From Spirochaetales bacterium (GTDB lineage Bacteria; Spirochaetota; Spirochaetia; UBA9216): a DNA stretch of 64,000 nt. Positions 23,992 to 32,282 of the stretch are shown here, piece after piece. The position numbers and the translations under genes are program-made. The stretch covers positions 186,001 through 250,000 of the forward strand of contig JAEKNX010000005.1 in assembly GCA_016839055.1 (NCBI GenBank), written 5' to 3'. Each line of letters starts with the position of its first letter. Positions within the stretch are counted from its first letter, which is position 1. The notes under the pieces are model-generated. The model was not told the origin of the DNA and searched no databases. It saw only the letters and a program-made list of their open reading frames with translations.

Positions 23992-26859
23992 CTATAAAAC
24001 GGGATAGAGCTTATTAAGCAGCTCTATCCTGTTCTGGGTGTCGGTTTTACGATATAGATTGCTGAGGTGTGAAGATATTGTGCGGGTTGATAGGGATAGT
24101 GCCTGGGCAATCTCTTTGTCCTGCAGTCCCTGCCGTACAAGCTCAACTATTCGCTGTTCAGCGGTTGTTATTCCATATTGATTCCCAATTAACTGGTTTA
24201 CCATTGATTCTTTTTTAGTAGAGAGCCGAATAAGACGCTCGATACTCTCACTGTCCCTGAGGGCCTGCCGGTAACTGGCTTTGTGGGTTTCAAGGAGGTT
24301 TTGTATCTTTAACAGCAGCTCGCTGCTTGAAAATGGTTTCTGAATGTAATCCAGGGCGCCGCTTTTCAGACCCTGAACCTTATCCTTGGGGTCTGCCAGT
24401 GCTGTCAGGAAGACAAATGGAATTTCACTATGGGTTCCGGCTTTAACCAGTTCCCGGCGAAAAGAAAAGCCGCTCATTCCGGGCATCATTATATCGCAGA
24501 TAATGAGTGAAACAGGCGGGTTACTCTTCAGATAATCCAGCGCTTTGGTTCCGCTTCCGCACCAGTGTAGATTGTACCTGGTCTCAAGTAGAACCCTCAG
24601 AATCTCTACCATATCCGGATTATCTTCAACTATAAGGATTGAATCTCTTTTTGATGTATAGTCTGTTTCTTCGCATGAAACCGGACTCATTATCCCTGAA
24701 GCGACCCGGGATCTCCGATATTCCCCGTCGGATAGCGGGCTTTCCTGTACTGCCTCAGTCAGCAGAGGCATAATCAGGGAAAACGATGAGCCTATTCCCG
24801 GACTGCTTTCCACATCCATCAGCCACTCATGGCGCCCTGCTATTTCTTTAGTCAGAGCCAGACCTAAGCCTGTCCCCTCATGATGTCTGTCTTTATGTTC
24901 ATCAGCCTGGGTAAAACGCTGAAAAATGCGGTCCTTCTCCTCTGGAGAAAAGCCTAATCCGGTATCCTTCACCGTGAGCTTAATCTTGTCTTCTCCGGAA
25001 TGCAGGCTTAGGATAAGACTGATACCTCCTTTATTAGTGAACTTCAAGGCGTTGTTCAGGAGGTTCAGCATTGCGGTCTCAAGCAGGGCCTCATCGGCTT
25101 CGATTATCAATTCCTGCCTTCCTGTTTCATTGACAACAGAAAGGTACAGCCCTTTCTGCTCGGCAAGTGATTCAAGTTCTGCTGTTAAATTCCTGCAGTA
25201 GGAGATTAGGGGAATCTTCATTGGTTTGAAGGGGATGGTATCCAGATCCAACCTGGCGAAATCAAGGAGTTGACTGATCTGATTTCTTAGGCGATCCACA
25301 TTTCGTCGCATAATTGAGAAGACAGGGTGCTGGGAAGGAATATTCTGACCGTATCTGTCCTGTTGCACACCTTCAAGCGGTACGGAAAGCAGAGTAAGGG
25401 GAGTTCGAAGTTCGTGGGAAACATTGGCGATAAAATTGGTCTTCGCCTTATCAAGAGCTTTCAGCTGCTCAAGGGCCTCATTCAGCTTTTCTGTACGTTC
25501 CTTAACCTTCCGCTCGAGAGAGTTACGTTCCTGAAGCAGGTCCTTAGCTGATTTATTCAGAGAGTCGAGCTGGTCATCAATGAGCTTCTTGGATTCTGTA
25601 AATTTGTTTTTGATGGTGGTAAGCTTTGCCTTTCTTTGGATTGATAGAATGGTGAGGCCTATGATTATTAGAGTTCCAAAACCCATATTGATGATTGAAG
25701 CAGTCCCGGGAAGGAACAGGCGTGTAACTATCAGAAAAAAGAAAACTGCTGCCAGTCCGGCACCAGCGGCGATGGGGTAGGCCTTTGCTGTCTTATATGG
25801 CGATTTTAAACGAATTATTACGTTGAAGAAATCCTGATCAGCTTTCTTAACCGGTGTTTTCATCTTAGCCGGCCGCCCCGTAGCATGTTCTATGAAAGCT
25901 AAAGAGGCTGCTGAATTTCCCTGCATACATTTATTTATGGCAAATGCCTGGTAGATACTGCACATTTTTGATTGGAGAAAATCATGAAGGTCGAATTTGA
26001 TGCGGAGTGTCCTCCCGCGTTCGATTATCTGCAGATTATAGAGATTACTTGAGCTGTCGGTCCATTGCCGGAATCCTTCAATGGGCGATAGAGTAGGCTG
26101 CAGGAATACAGCTTTTGCCAGAAGGTTACTGTTCTTGAATCCATAGTACATTGCGTGGAAATTAAATTTTGAATCGTTGGTTAACATCTCAAAAATACTC
26201 GCCGAATATAGAATGAATTCGAGACTCACGAGAATACCGATGCGGTCGATAAAACTTCGTTTAATTCGATCCTCGGCTAAAACAAGATGGTTTAGACAGG
26301 CCAGGCTTAAGCGTGATATATTTTGGCCAGGGTTTTTGTCTGCTTCTGGAGAGAAGGGGGGCCTTGGCAGTGAATTCTCTACATAGGAGAAGAACGCTTT
26401 AATGTTAGTTATAGAGAAATACTCTTTCTGATTTTCAATATTTCCAGTGAGCCATGGTTTGAATCTCATAGGTCCCTGTTCTATAATGTTATGGCACTTA
26501 TCGAGTTGGGGTTCTTCATCTATTACATAGGGAAATCCTTCGTTTTCGAGAAGTAATTTAGTGAATTGAAGGATATAGAAATAGTATTCAAGACTGTAGT
26601 ACCTTTCGACGGAAAACAGCTCTGCCGATGAAAGATCATAATCAGAATTCGGAACATGATCGTTAAGAAGGATAGAAAGCTCCTCTACATCCCCGCCCTC
26701 ATCTTGAAAAGCTTTAATAATTCTAACGATAGGTTTTCCCGGTTGGGTGAAAAGTTCTTTCTTTTTTCGAGACAGGCTATTCCATTCATCCAAAGCTATC
26801 CAGGGATGATAGAGCATCTTTCGGCCTTTTAAACTGATTCCGAAATTTTCGCTCATCAT
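23992..26859 (-). CDS. Hybrid histidine kinase with receiver and LuxR-type DNA-binding domain (copy 2)
   Basis: A 955-residue paralogue of the 15073-17919 kinase with the same order: an unrecognised sensor of about 350 residues, two membrane helices, a coiled coil, HisKA with His482 (NVSHELRTPL), HATPase, a receiver with Asp789 (IICDIMMPGMSGF), and a LuxR/GerE helix-turn-helix. The HTH segment GLQDKEIAQALSLSTRTISSHL is nearly the same as in copy 1, so both may bind similar DNA, while the sensor halves have diverged more. The ATG overlaps the hydrolase stop by 4 bases. Three intact lipoprotein genes lie downstream and are the likely targets or partners. Confidence 0.85.
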   Translation of the reverse strand: MMSENFGISLKGRKMLYHPWIALDEWNSLSRKKKELFTQPGKPIVRIIKAFQDEGGDVEELSILLNDHVPNSDYDLSSAELFSVERYYSLEYYFYILQFTKLLLENEGFPYVIDEEPQLDKCHNIIEQGPMRFKPWLTGNIENQKEYFSITNIKAFFSYVENSLPRPPFSPEADKNPGQNISRLSLACLNHLVLAEDRIKRSFIDRIGILVSLEFILYSASIFEMLTNDSKFNFHAMYYGFKNSNLLAKAVFLQPTLSPIEGFRQWTDSSSNLYNLQIIERGRTLRIKFDLHDFLQSKMCSIYQAFAINKCMQGNSAASLAFIEHATGRPAKMKTPVKKADQDFFNVIIRLKSPYKTAKAYPIAAGAGLAAVFFFLIVTRLFLPGTASIINMGFGTLIIIGLTILSIQRKAKLTTIKNKFTESKKLIDDQLDSLNKSAKDLLQERNSLERKVKERTEKLNEALEQLKALDKAKTNFIANVSHELRTPLTLLSVPLEGVQQDRYGQNIPSQHPVFSIMRRNVDRLRNQISQLLDFARLDLDTIPFKPMKIPLISYCRNLTAELESLAEQKGLYLSVVNETGRQELIIEADEALLETAMLNLLNNALKFTNKGGISLILSLHSGEDKIKLTVKDTGLGFSPEEKDRIFQRFTQADEHKDRHHEGTGLGLALTKEIAGRHEWLMDVESSPGIGSSFSLIMPLLTEAVQESPLSDGEYRRSRVASGIMSPVSCEETDYTSKRDSILIVEDNPDMVEILRVLLETRYNLHWCGSGTKALDYLKSNPPVSLIICDIMMPGMSGFSFRRELVKAGTHSEIPFVFLTALADPKDKVQGLKSGALDYIQKPFSSSELLLKIQNLLETHKASYRQALRDSESIERLIRLSTKKESMVNQLIGNQYGITTAEQRIVELVRQGLQDKEIAQALSLSTRTISSHLSNLYRKTDTQNRIELLNKLYPVL

Positions 26860-27695
26860 CTATTATTCAGGAAGGACAATAACTCATCGGCATATCCCGG
26901 TGAGCGGTCCCAAATCGGCATGTGTTCTGTCTCTGGAAGCCAACTTAATTTCCGGTCTGATCCCAGAATCTTCTGAAAGGATGGGTCTTTGATATAATCG
27001 AAATTAATAAGGGAATCGTTCTCTCCAAATAAGAGCCGACTCGGCAGCTTTGACTCCTTTATCCATTTTTTCTCATTTTTGAGCCCCGAAACGGCCAGGT
27101 TCTTCACCAGGTTGGTTCGGGCCTCCGGATCTGACACAAGCAGTATTTTCTTCAGTTTTTTTTGCTCAGATTTTCGGCGGTCGAGTTTTGCAGCAAGAAA
27201 TTCGGCTCCCTCATCAGTCATAGGACCTGTAAAGAAGGATGCCCCTTCCGGAAGAGGATTGAAGGCTGCTTGTGAATCTTCCAGGCGGCTTAGTGGAGGT
27301 GTTCCCATCAGAAACAATCCGTAGAGGCCGGTAAGCCCCGGCTGAACTGCGCATTGCAGGGCAATATGGCCTCCCAGGCTGTGGCCTATGATGATATACT
27401 TTTCCAGTCCAAAATGCGTCACCAGGGCCGTAAGATGGCGGGCATATCCGGAGAAGCAGTAGCTTTTCTCCGGATTCGATGGACGTTTGGACTTTCCATG
27501 CCCGGGCAGATCATAGGTAATAAGGGCGTAGTTATCGAATCTCGGATCGCTCCACAGCGGAGCATAGGTCTGCTGGGAAAGGGAGTTGCCGTGAATGCAC
27601 AAAAGAACAGGCTCGTTGCCCGTTCTGTGAGTGACGGCGGTGGAGACCCCGTCAATTTCTATCATCTCAGGGTGTATATTACTTTTACCTGACAT
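26856..27695 (-). CDS. Alpha/beta-hydrolase (copy 2), coupled to the kinase
   Basis: Paralogue of the 17912-18730 hydrolase. Conserved points: CIHGNSLSQQ, YDLPGHGKS, nucleophile in IIGHSLGGHIALQ (GHSLG instead of GFSLG), acid in FGENDSLIN, and histidine in ETEHMPIW. The frame is open to 27770. I place the start at the ATG 27695 (279 residues); the ATG at 27665 matches copy 1 even better and cannot be excluded. No start has a strong ribosome-binding site, and a TATAAT just upstream of 27695 suggests a very short leader. It begins the second hydrolase/kinase/lipoprotein transcript. Confidence 0.75.
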   Translation of the reverse strand: MSGKSNIHPEMIEIDGVSTAVTHRTGNEPVLLCIHGNSLSQQTYAPLWSDPRFDNYALITYDLPGHGKSKRPSNPEKSYCFSGYARHLTALVTHFGLEKYIIIGHSLGGHIALQCAVQPGLTGLYGLFLMGTPPLSRLEDSQAAFNPLPEGASFFTGPMTDEGAEFLAAKLDRRKSEQKKLKKILLVSDPEARTNLVKNLAVSGLKNEKKWIKESKLPSRLLFGENDSLINFDYIKDPSFQKILGSDRKLSWLPETEHMPIWDRSPGYADELLSFLNNR

Positions 27696-27907
27696 AAATT
27701 TATTATATCGCAGCAAGTGAGTTGGCGATAGTAAAAAAAACGAGGAAGGGCGGCTCAATGCATAAGACAAGACTCTATAACCGATATTTCAATGTCACTG
27801 ATTTTTTGAGGTCTTATCAGAAAGCCTTCAAACTGAAAATTAAACCGCTGAACGATAATCCGTTCCGGTTTGATGAATTTTATTAAAAGAGGTATATTAA
27901 AAACACC

Positions 27908-28123
27908 ATGAGGAAATACGCTAGTATAGATTTCTCCATATGCAACCCGACAAAGCATGACGGTAAAACAGGATTATGCATGGCCGTCCCAGCCTGTAAA
28001 CATCAACTTCTGGAACAGGAGGCACCTTTTGAGGGCCCCCTTCTATCGACAGCCATGTGTATAGGCTGCGGTGAATGTGCTAGAGCCTGCCCCCTCCGCG
28101 CCATAACCGTATTATCTTCCTAA
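27908..28123 (+). CDS. Small ferredoxin resembling the ABCE1 N-terminal iron-sulfur domain
   Basis: A 71-residue iron-sulfur protein. The C-terminal half has a full [4Fe-4S] motif, Cys51-Cys54-Cys57-Cys61 in CIGCGECARACPLRAI. The N-terminal half has Cys12, Cys24 and Cys30 in a spacing like the first part of the RNase L inhibitor (ABCE1) ferredoxin domain (VDxxxCxPxKC), but with only seven cysteines in all. A second cluster would need a non-cysteine ligand or may be absent. An electron carrier role is inferred. There is no clear ribosome-binding site and no partner gene next to it. Confidence 0.65.
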   Translation: MRKYASIDFSICNPTKHDGKTGLCMAVPACKHQLLEQEAPFEGPLLSTAMCIGCGECARACPLRAITVLSS

Positions 28124-28432
28124 GGATTATTTAATAGATTTAAGGAATTGTGTTTTTTTATTGTTCATCCTGCTTCCTCCGGTAATTGCTTTTACTCAGA
28201 CAAGCCTTCCTGGAGATGAGCAGAAGGCTGACGATGAATCATTCAGCCGGGAACTTTCGGCTATTGGCGGAGATTGTTGATGTGGCAACTGCAAAAATCC
28301 GGATATGACTATGTTATTGAAGCGGCTATAATAGAGGTCTATTTAGTCGAATAAAAGAACTATAGCCTTGATCATATGCATATGATAAATTAATATTTAT
28401 ACCAGTCATTTTTACAAAGGGAAGTTAGACTT
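28124..28432 (+). other. Gap with scrap of an exported protein
   Basis: Between ferredoxin and exporter genes. The frame 28161-28280 (TTG start, 39 codons) begins FILLPPVIAFTQTSLPGD, like the end of a signal peptide, and in-frame hydrophobic codons extend further upstream without a start. This is probably a truncated secreted-protein gene. Nothing else was recognised before the exporter ribosome-binding site. Confidence 0.25.
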
Positions 28433-30214
28433 ATGTATACATTCTCACAAATACCCTCAAGCTCCGGCAAGGGTTTATGGTTTTTACTCCGGGGATACAA
28501 GGTTAAATTCTTCTCAGCCCTGCTGTCTCAAGCTGTTGCTGTCGCAGCCGGCACCGCCGGGTTTTTTGTACTCAGATATTATGTAGATGATGCGGTAACC
28601 ACAGGCAGCTGGCGTTTTCCTCTAATCTATTTTTCCCTTTTTTATATTGCCTTCGCCCTGATCCGAGGGTTTTTCTCCTTCTTAACCGCCAGGGGAACCG
28701 GTTCTACGGCGGAGGGAATTGCGAGAGACTTAAGAAACTCCATCTTTGATCATACCCAGAAATTATCTTTTTCTTATCATGATAATAATAGAACCGGAGA
28801 GCTAATCCAGAAATCGACTTCTGATGTGGATACGATAAGAAGGTTTTACAGCGAGATGATTTCAGGCTTATCGAATATCCTGTTTATGTTCATTATCAAC
28901 CTTGTTTCAATTTTTTATCTCAATGTGAGGCTTGCCCTGCTGTCGATACTGGTTATTCCGGTTATAGCCGTAATCTCAACAGTCTTCTTCAAGAAGATCC
29001 ATGAGTCTTATGAATCCTATCAGGATCAGGACGGGAAGGTCTCCGCTGCCGTTCAGGAAAACCTTACAGGAGTGAGGGTCGTCCGGGCCTTTGCGAGGGC
29101 TGAATTTGAAAAAGAAAAGTTTGATGTGGAGAATCTTGAAAAACTAAAGAGGGGCAGAAGGTTCATGATAAATCATGCTCTATACTGGCCGACTTCTCAT
29201 ATAATCTGTGCCGCGCAGTTGATTTTCGGAATAACAACCGGTGCCCTCATGGTTATTGAAGGTACTCTTTCAGTAGGTGATATGGCCGCCTACATCGGTT
29301 TTATAAATACAATTATCTGGCCCGTTCAGCAGATGGGTCGAATCATCGCGCAGTTGTCAACGTCATCAGTATCCTACGGGAGGATTGCCTCGATTTTACT
29401 GAATAACCAGGAAGACCTTGTTTCCGGAAATGATGATAAAGATCTCAAGGGCGAAATTCAGTTTATAAATGTATCTTTCAGTTATGATAATTCCGCGGCT
29501 GTCCTGAAAAACATCAATTTCAGCTGCCTTTCCGGTGAGTCAATAGCTCTTCTAGGGGAAACAGGCTCAGGAAAAACCTCCCTTGTGAATCTGCTTCCGG
29601 GTTTCTACATCAAGGATGATGGGGAGCTCCTTCTTGATGGTATTCCGATAGAAGAATATTCCAGGCATTATCTCCGTGCAAATATCGGGATTGTTGAGCA
29701 GGAGCCTTTCCTGTTCTCAACCAGCATAAAAGAGAATATCACTTACGGGGTTAAAAGAAAGATAACCGACGCTGAAGTTTACGCTGCCGCCCGTGCCGCT
29801 GCCATTCATGACAGTATTGTTGCTTTTCCGCAGGGCTATGACACAATGGTGGGTGAGAAGGGTGTTACTCTGTCTGGCGGACAGAAGCAGAGGATAGCTA
29901 TAGCCCGTACTATTTTAAAAGATCCCAAAATCCTTATCCTCGATGATTCAACCTCGGCAGTGGATGCCGAGACCGAAGATGAAATCCGGGGGGCCCTGGA
30001 CAATTTGATGGTCGGAAGAACAACCTTTATAATCGCCCATAGAATTCAGAGCCTTATAGCGGCTGACCAGATTCTTGTTTTTAAAGAGGGTGAGATAATT
30101 CAGCGTGGAGATCATAAGGGGCTGATAAAGGAACAGGGTTTCTATAAACATGTTTTCGAGCTTCAGAACAGAATTGAAGCAGAGCTTGAAGAGGAGCTGT
30201 TGCATGGCAGATAA
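28433..30214 (+). CDS. ABC exporter half-transporter, degenerate-site subunit
   Basis: A 593-residue type IV ABC exporter subunit: six membrane helices in residues 1-320 and a nucleotide-binding domain after 340. Walker A is GETGSGKTS at about 375 and the signature LSGGQKQR at about 479. Walker B reads ILILDDSTSAVD, with Asp in place of the catalytic Glu. This is the pattern of the degenerate partner in heterodimers such as TM287/288. It overlaps the next gene by 11 bases, so the two form one transporter. The substrate (drug, lipid or peptide) is not predictable. AAGGGAAG precedes the ATG. Confidence 0.85.
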   Translation: MYTFSQIPSSSGKGLWFLLRGYKVKFFSALLSQAVAVAAGTAGFFVLRYYVDDAVTTGSWRFPLIYFSLFYIAFALIRGFFSFLTARGTGSTAEGIARDLRNSIFDHTQKLSFSYHDNNRTGELIQKSTSDVDTIRRFYSEMISGLSNILFMFIINLVSIFYLNVRLALLSILVIPVIAVISTVFFKKIHESYESYQDQDGKVSAAVQENLTGVRVVRAFARAEFEKEKFDVENLEKLKRGRRFMINHALYWPTSHIICAAQLIFGITTGALMVIEGTLSVGDMAAYIGFINTIIWPVQQMGRIIAQLSTSSVSYGRIASILLNNQEDLVSGNDDKDLKGEIQFINVSFSYDNSAAVLKNINFSCLSGESIALLGETGSGKTSLVNLLPGFYIKDDGELLLDGIPIEEYSRHYLRANIGIVEQEPFLFSTSIKENITYGVKRKITDAEVYAAARAAAIHDSIVAFPQGYDTMVGEKGVTLSGGQKQRIAIARTILKDPKILILDDSTSAVDAETEDEIRGALDNLMVGRTTFIIAHRIQSLIAADQILVFKEGEIIQRGDHKGLIKEQGFYKHVFELQNRIEAELEEELLHGR

Positions 30215-32003
30215 TCATTTTAAAGAAGAAGAGTTTAATAATAAATTAAATACAAAAACAGCAATGAGAATTCTATCACAGGCGAAACCTCACTGGCTGT
30301 TATTGACCGGATTTATTATCTGTATTATGGCCACAGCTTTTCTTGAAGCCTGCGGCACTTTTATTGTAAAACTCGCGATCGATGAGGCAATTATTCCCGG
30401 TAATAAAGAATTGCTATTTGAAAATTTTTTTACTTACGGTATTCTTCATTTCCTTTTGGCAGTCGTAGTTTTTGGGTTTATCTACTGTGCCGGGCGTCTG
30501 GGAGAACAGCTCCAATATGATCTCCGGAAAAAACTCTTTGGACATCTACAGAATTTGTCTTTTTCTTATTTTGACAAGACTCCGGTTGGATGGATAATCT
30601 CAAGATTAACATCCGATATTCAGAGGGTCTCAGATCTTGTGACATGGAATTTTCTTGATATTGTCTGGGCTGTTACAAATATTACATCGGCTATGATTTT
30701 TATGTTCATTATCAACTGGAAACTGGCACTCATAGTGGCCGTCACCATGCCGGTTCTGATAACAATAGCCCTCAGGTTTCAGAAATATATTATTGGCGAG
30801 TTTCGAAAGGTTCGATCAATTAATTCTAAAATTACCGGAGCATACAATGAGAATATTACCGGAGTTAAAATAATCAAGGCGCTGGTGCGGGAGAAAAAGA
30901 ACCTGTCCATCTTCAGTGAATTAACTGATGATATGTATAAGGCTTCTTACAGGGCTATCTGGCTTTCCGCAATCTTTCTGCCTATAGTTCAGCTTATTAC
31001 CGCCGTATCATTCGGCGCCGTATTATGGTTCGGCGGATTCCAGTTTAAAATGGGCCTGTTTACAATAGGAGGAATACAGGCGTTCATAAGCTATATAACC
31101 TTCATGATGTGGCCCGTGCAGGATCTGGCCCGTGTATATGGAGAGATGCAGCAGGCTGTAGCCAGCGCTGAGAGAGTTTTCTCTCTTATGGATACTCAGC
31201 CGGACATTTTAGATCTGGAGGGGGCCATTGATGTCGATTCGGTAAAGGGTGAAATTGAGTTTGAGGGCGTAAGTTTTTATTATGAGGAAAATAACCCGGT
31301 TCTGACCGACTTTTCTCTCAAAGTGAAGCAGGGGGAAACTATCGCCATAGTAGGGCCAACCGGAGGCGGAAAATCAACCATCGTCAATCTTGTCTGCCGA
31401 TTTTATCAGCCCAAAGAAGGAAGAATCCTCATGGGTGGCCGTGACTACACCGGATTTACACAGCAGTCTCTCCAGTCGAAACTTGGAGTAGTTCTTCAAG
31501 CGCCTCATCTTTTCTCGGGAACTATCATGGACAATATTCGCTACGGCAGGCTTGATGCCTCTGATAAAGAGGTTGTCGAAGCTTCAAAGCTTGCCCGTTC
31601 ACATGATTTCATCAAGGAACTGCCGAAGCAGTATAATGAAGATGTCGGTGAAGAGGGTACCCTCCTTTCGGTGGGGCAGAAGCAGCTTATTTCTCTGGCA
31701 CGAGCGGTGCTTGCAAGACCTGATATAATTATTATGGATGAAGCGACCAGCTCCATCGATACTATAACAGAAGAATTGATCCAGAAGGGGATGGACAGCC
31801 TGCTGTCGGATTCCACAGGCTTTGTTATAGCCCACAGACTATCCACGATACGCAACGCGGATCGAATCCTCGTCATCGAGAAAGGACGAATAAAAGAATC
31901 CGGAAGTCACAAGGAACTGCTGAAAGAGAAGGGGCATTATTATGATCTTTATACCCGGCAGTTTAGAAAGGAACGCGAGAAAGATCTGCATGTATTCAGT
32001 TGA
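30204..32003 (+). CDS. ABC exporter half-transporter, catalytic-site subunit
   Basis: A 599-residue partner of the preceding subunit from the ATG at 30204, with GAGGAG 7 bases upstream; the open frame further upstream lies inside the previous gene. It has six membrane helices and a nucleotide-binding domain with Walker A GPTGGGKST (about 383) and Walker B IIIMDEATSSID with catalytic Glu (about 510). The signature is LSVGQKQ, a Gly-to-Val change. The hydrolytic site thus pairs this Walker A/B with LSGGQ of the other subunit; the second site has both a changed signature and Asp for Glu. Confidence 0.85.
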   Translation: MADNHFKEEEFNNKLNTKTAMRILSQAKPHWLLLTGFIICIMATAFLEACGTFIVKLAIDEAIIPGNKELLFENFFTYGILHFLLAVVVFGFIYCAGRLGEQLQYDLRKKLFGHLQNLSFSYFDKTPVGWIISRLTSDIQRVSDLVTWNFLDIVWAVTNITSAMIFMFIINWKLALIVAVTMPVLITIALRFQKYIIGEFRKVRSINSKITGAYNENITGVKIIKALVREKKNLSIFSELTDDMYKASYRAIWLSAIFLPIVQLITAVSFGAVLWFGGFQFKMGLFTIGGIQAFISYITFMMWPVQDLARVYGEMQQAVASAERVFSLMDTQPDILDLEGAIDVDSVKGEIEFEGVSFYYEENNPVLTDFSLKVKQGETIAIVGPTGGGKSTIVNLVCRFYQPKEGRILMGGRDYTGFTQQSLQSKLGVVLQAPHLFSGTIMDNIRYGRLDASDKEVVEASKLARSHDFIKELPKQYNEDVGEEGTLLSVGQKQLISLARAVLARPDIIIMDEATSSIDTITEELIQKGMDSLLSDSTGFVIAHRLSTIRNADRILVIEKGRIKESGSHKELLKEKGHYYDLYTRQFRKEREKDLHVFS

Positions 32004-32103
32004 CGCGTCAACAGGATGGAACTTTTGCCTTATCAATTGCCATACAAGTGGTTCTTGTTGACTTCAAACCCGGCACACACTAAAATTGATTAACAGAAGA
32101 GGG

Positions 32104-32249
32104 AATTTCAAAAATCAGGGATTTTTGAAATTACTACTTTAGATTTAAATGAAGTTTTTTGACAACTTGTAATGCTATAATAATTTAGCTTCTTGTTGTC
32201 AAAAATACTTCAAAGGCTCTGTGAAAAATAACCGATTTTTGAAAGAGCC
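32104..32249 (+). repeat. Three hairpins in the leader of the diguanylate cyclase gene
   Basis: A perfect 13-bp stem AATTTCAAAAATC/GATTTTTGAAATT with a 3-nt loop (32104-32132). Next is a 16-bp stem with one bulge (32151-32166 with 32195-32211), and then an imperfect 15-bp stem (32215-32229 with 32235-32249). TCAAAAAT-like words recur in all three. No T run follows, so an mRNA structure or multiple protein sites are possible. Confidence 0.6.
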
Positions 32250-32282
32250 TCAGGATAATAATCTTCGCTAAGGTGTTTTAAT

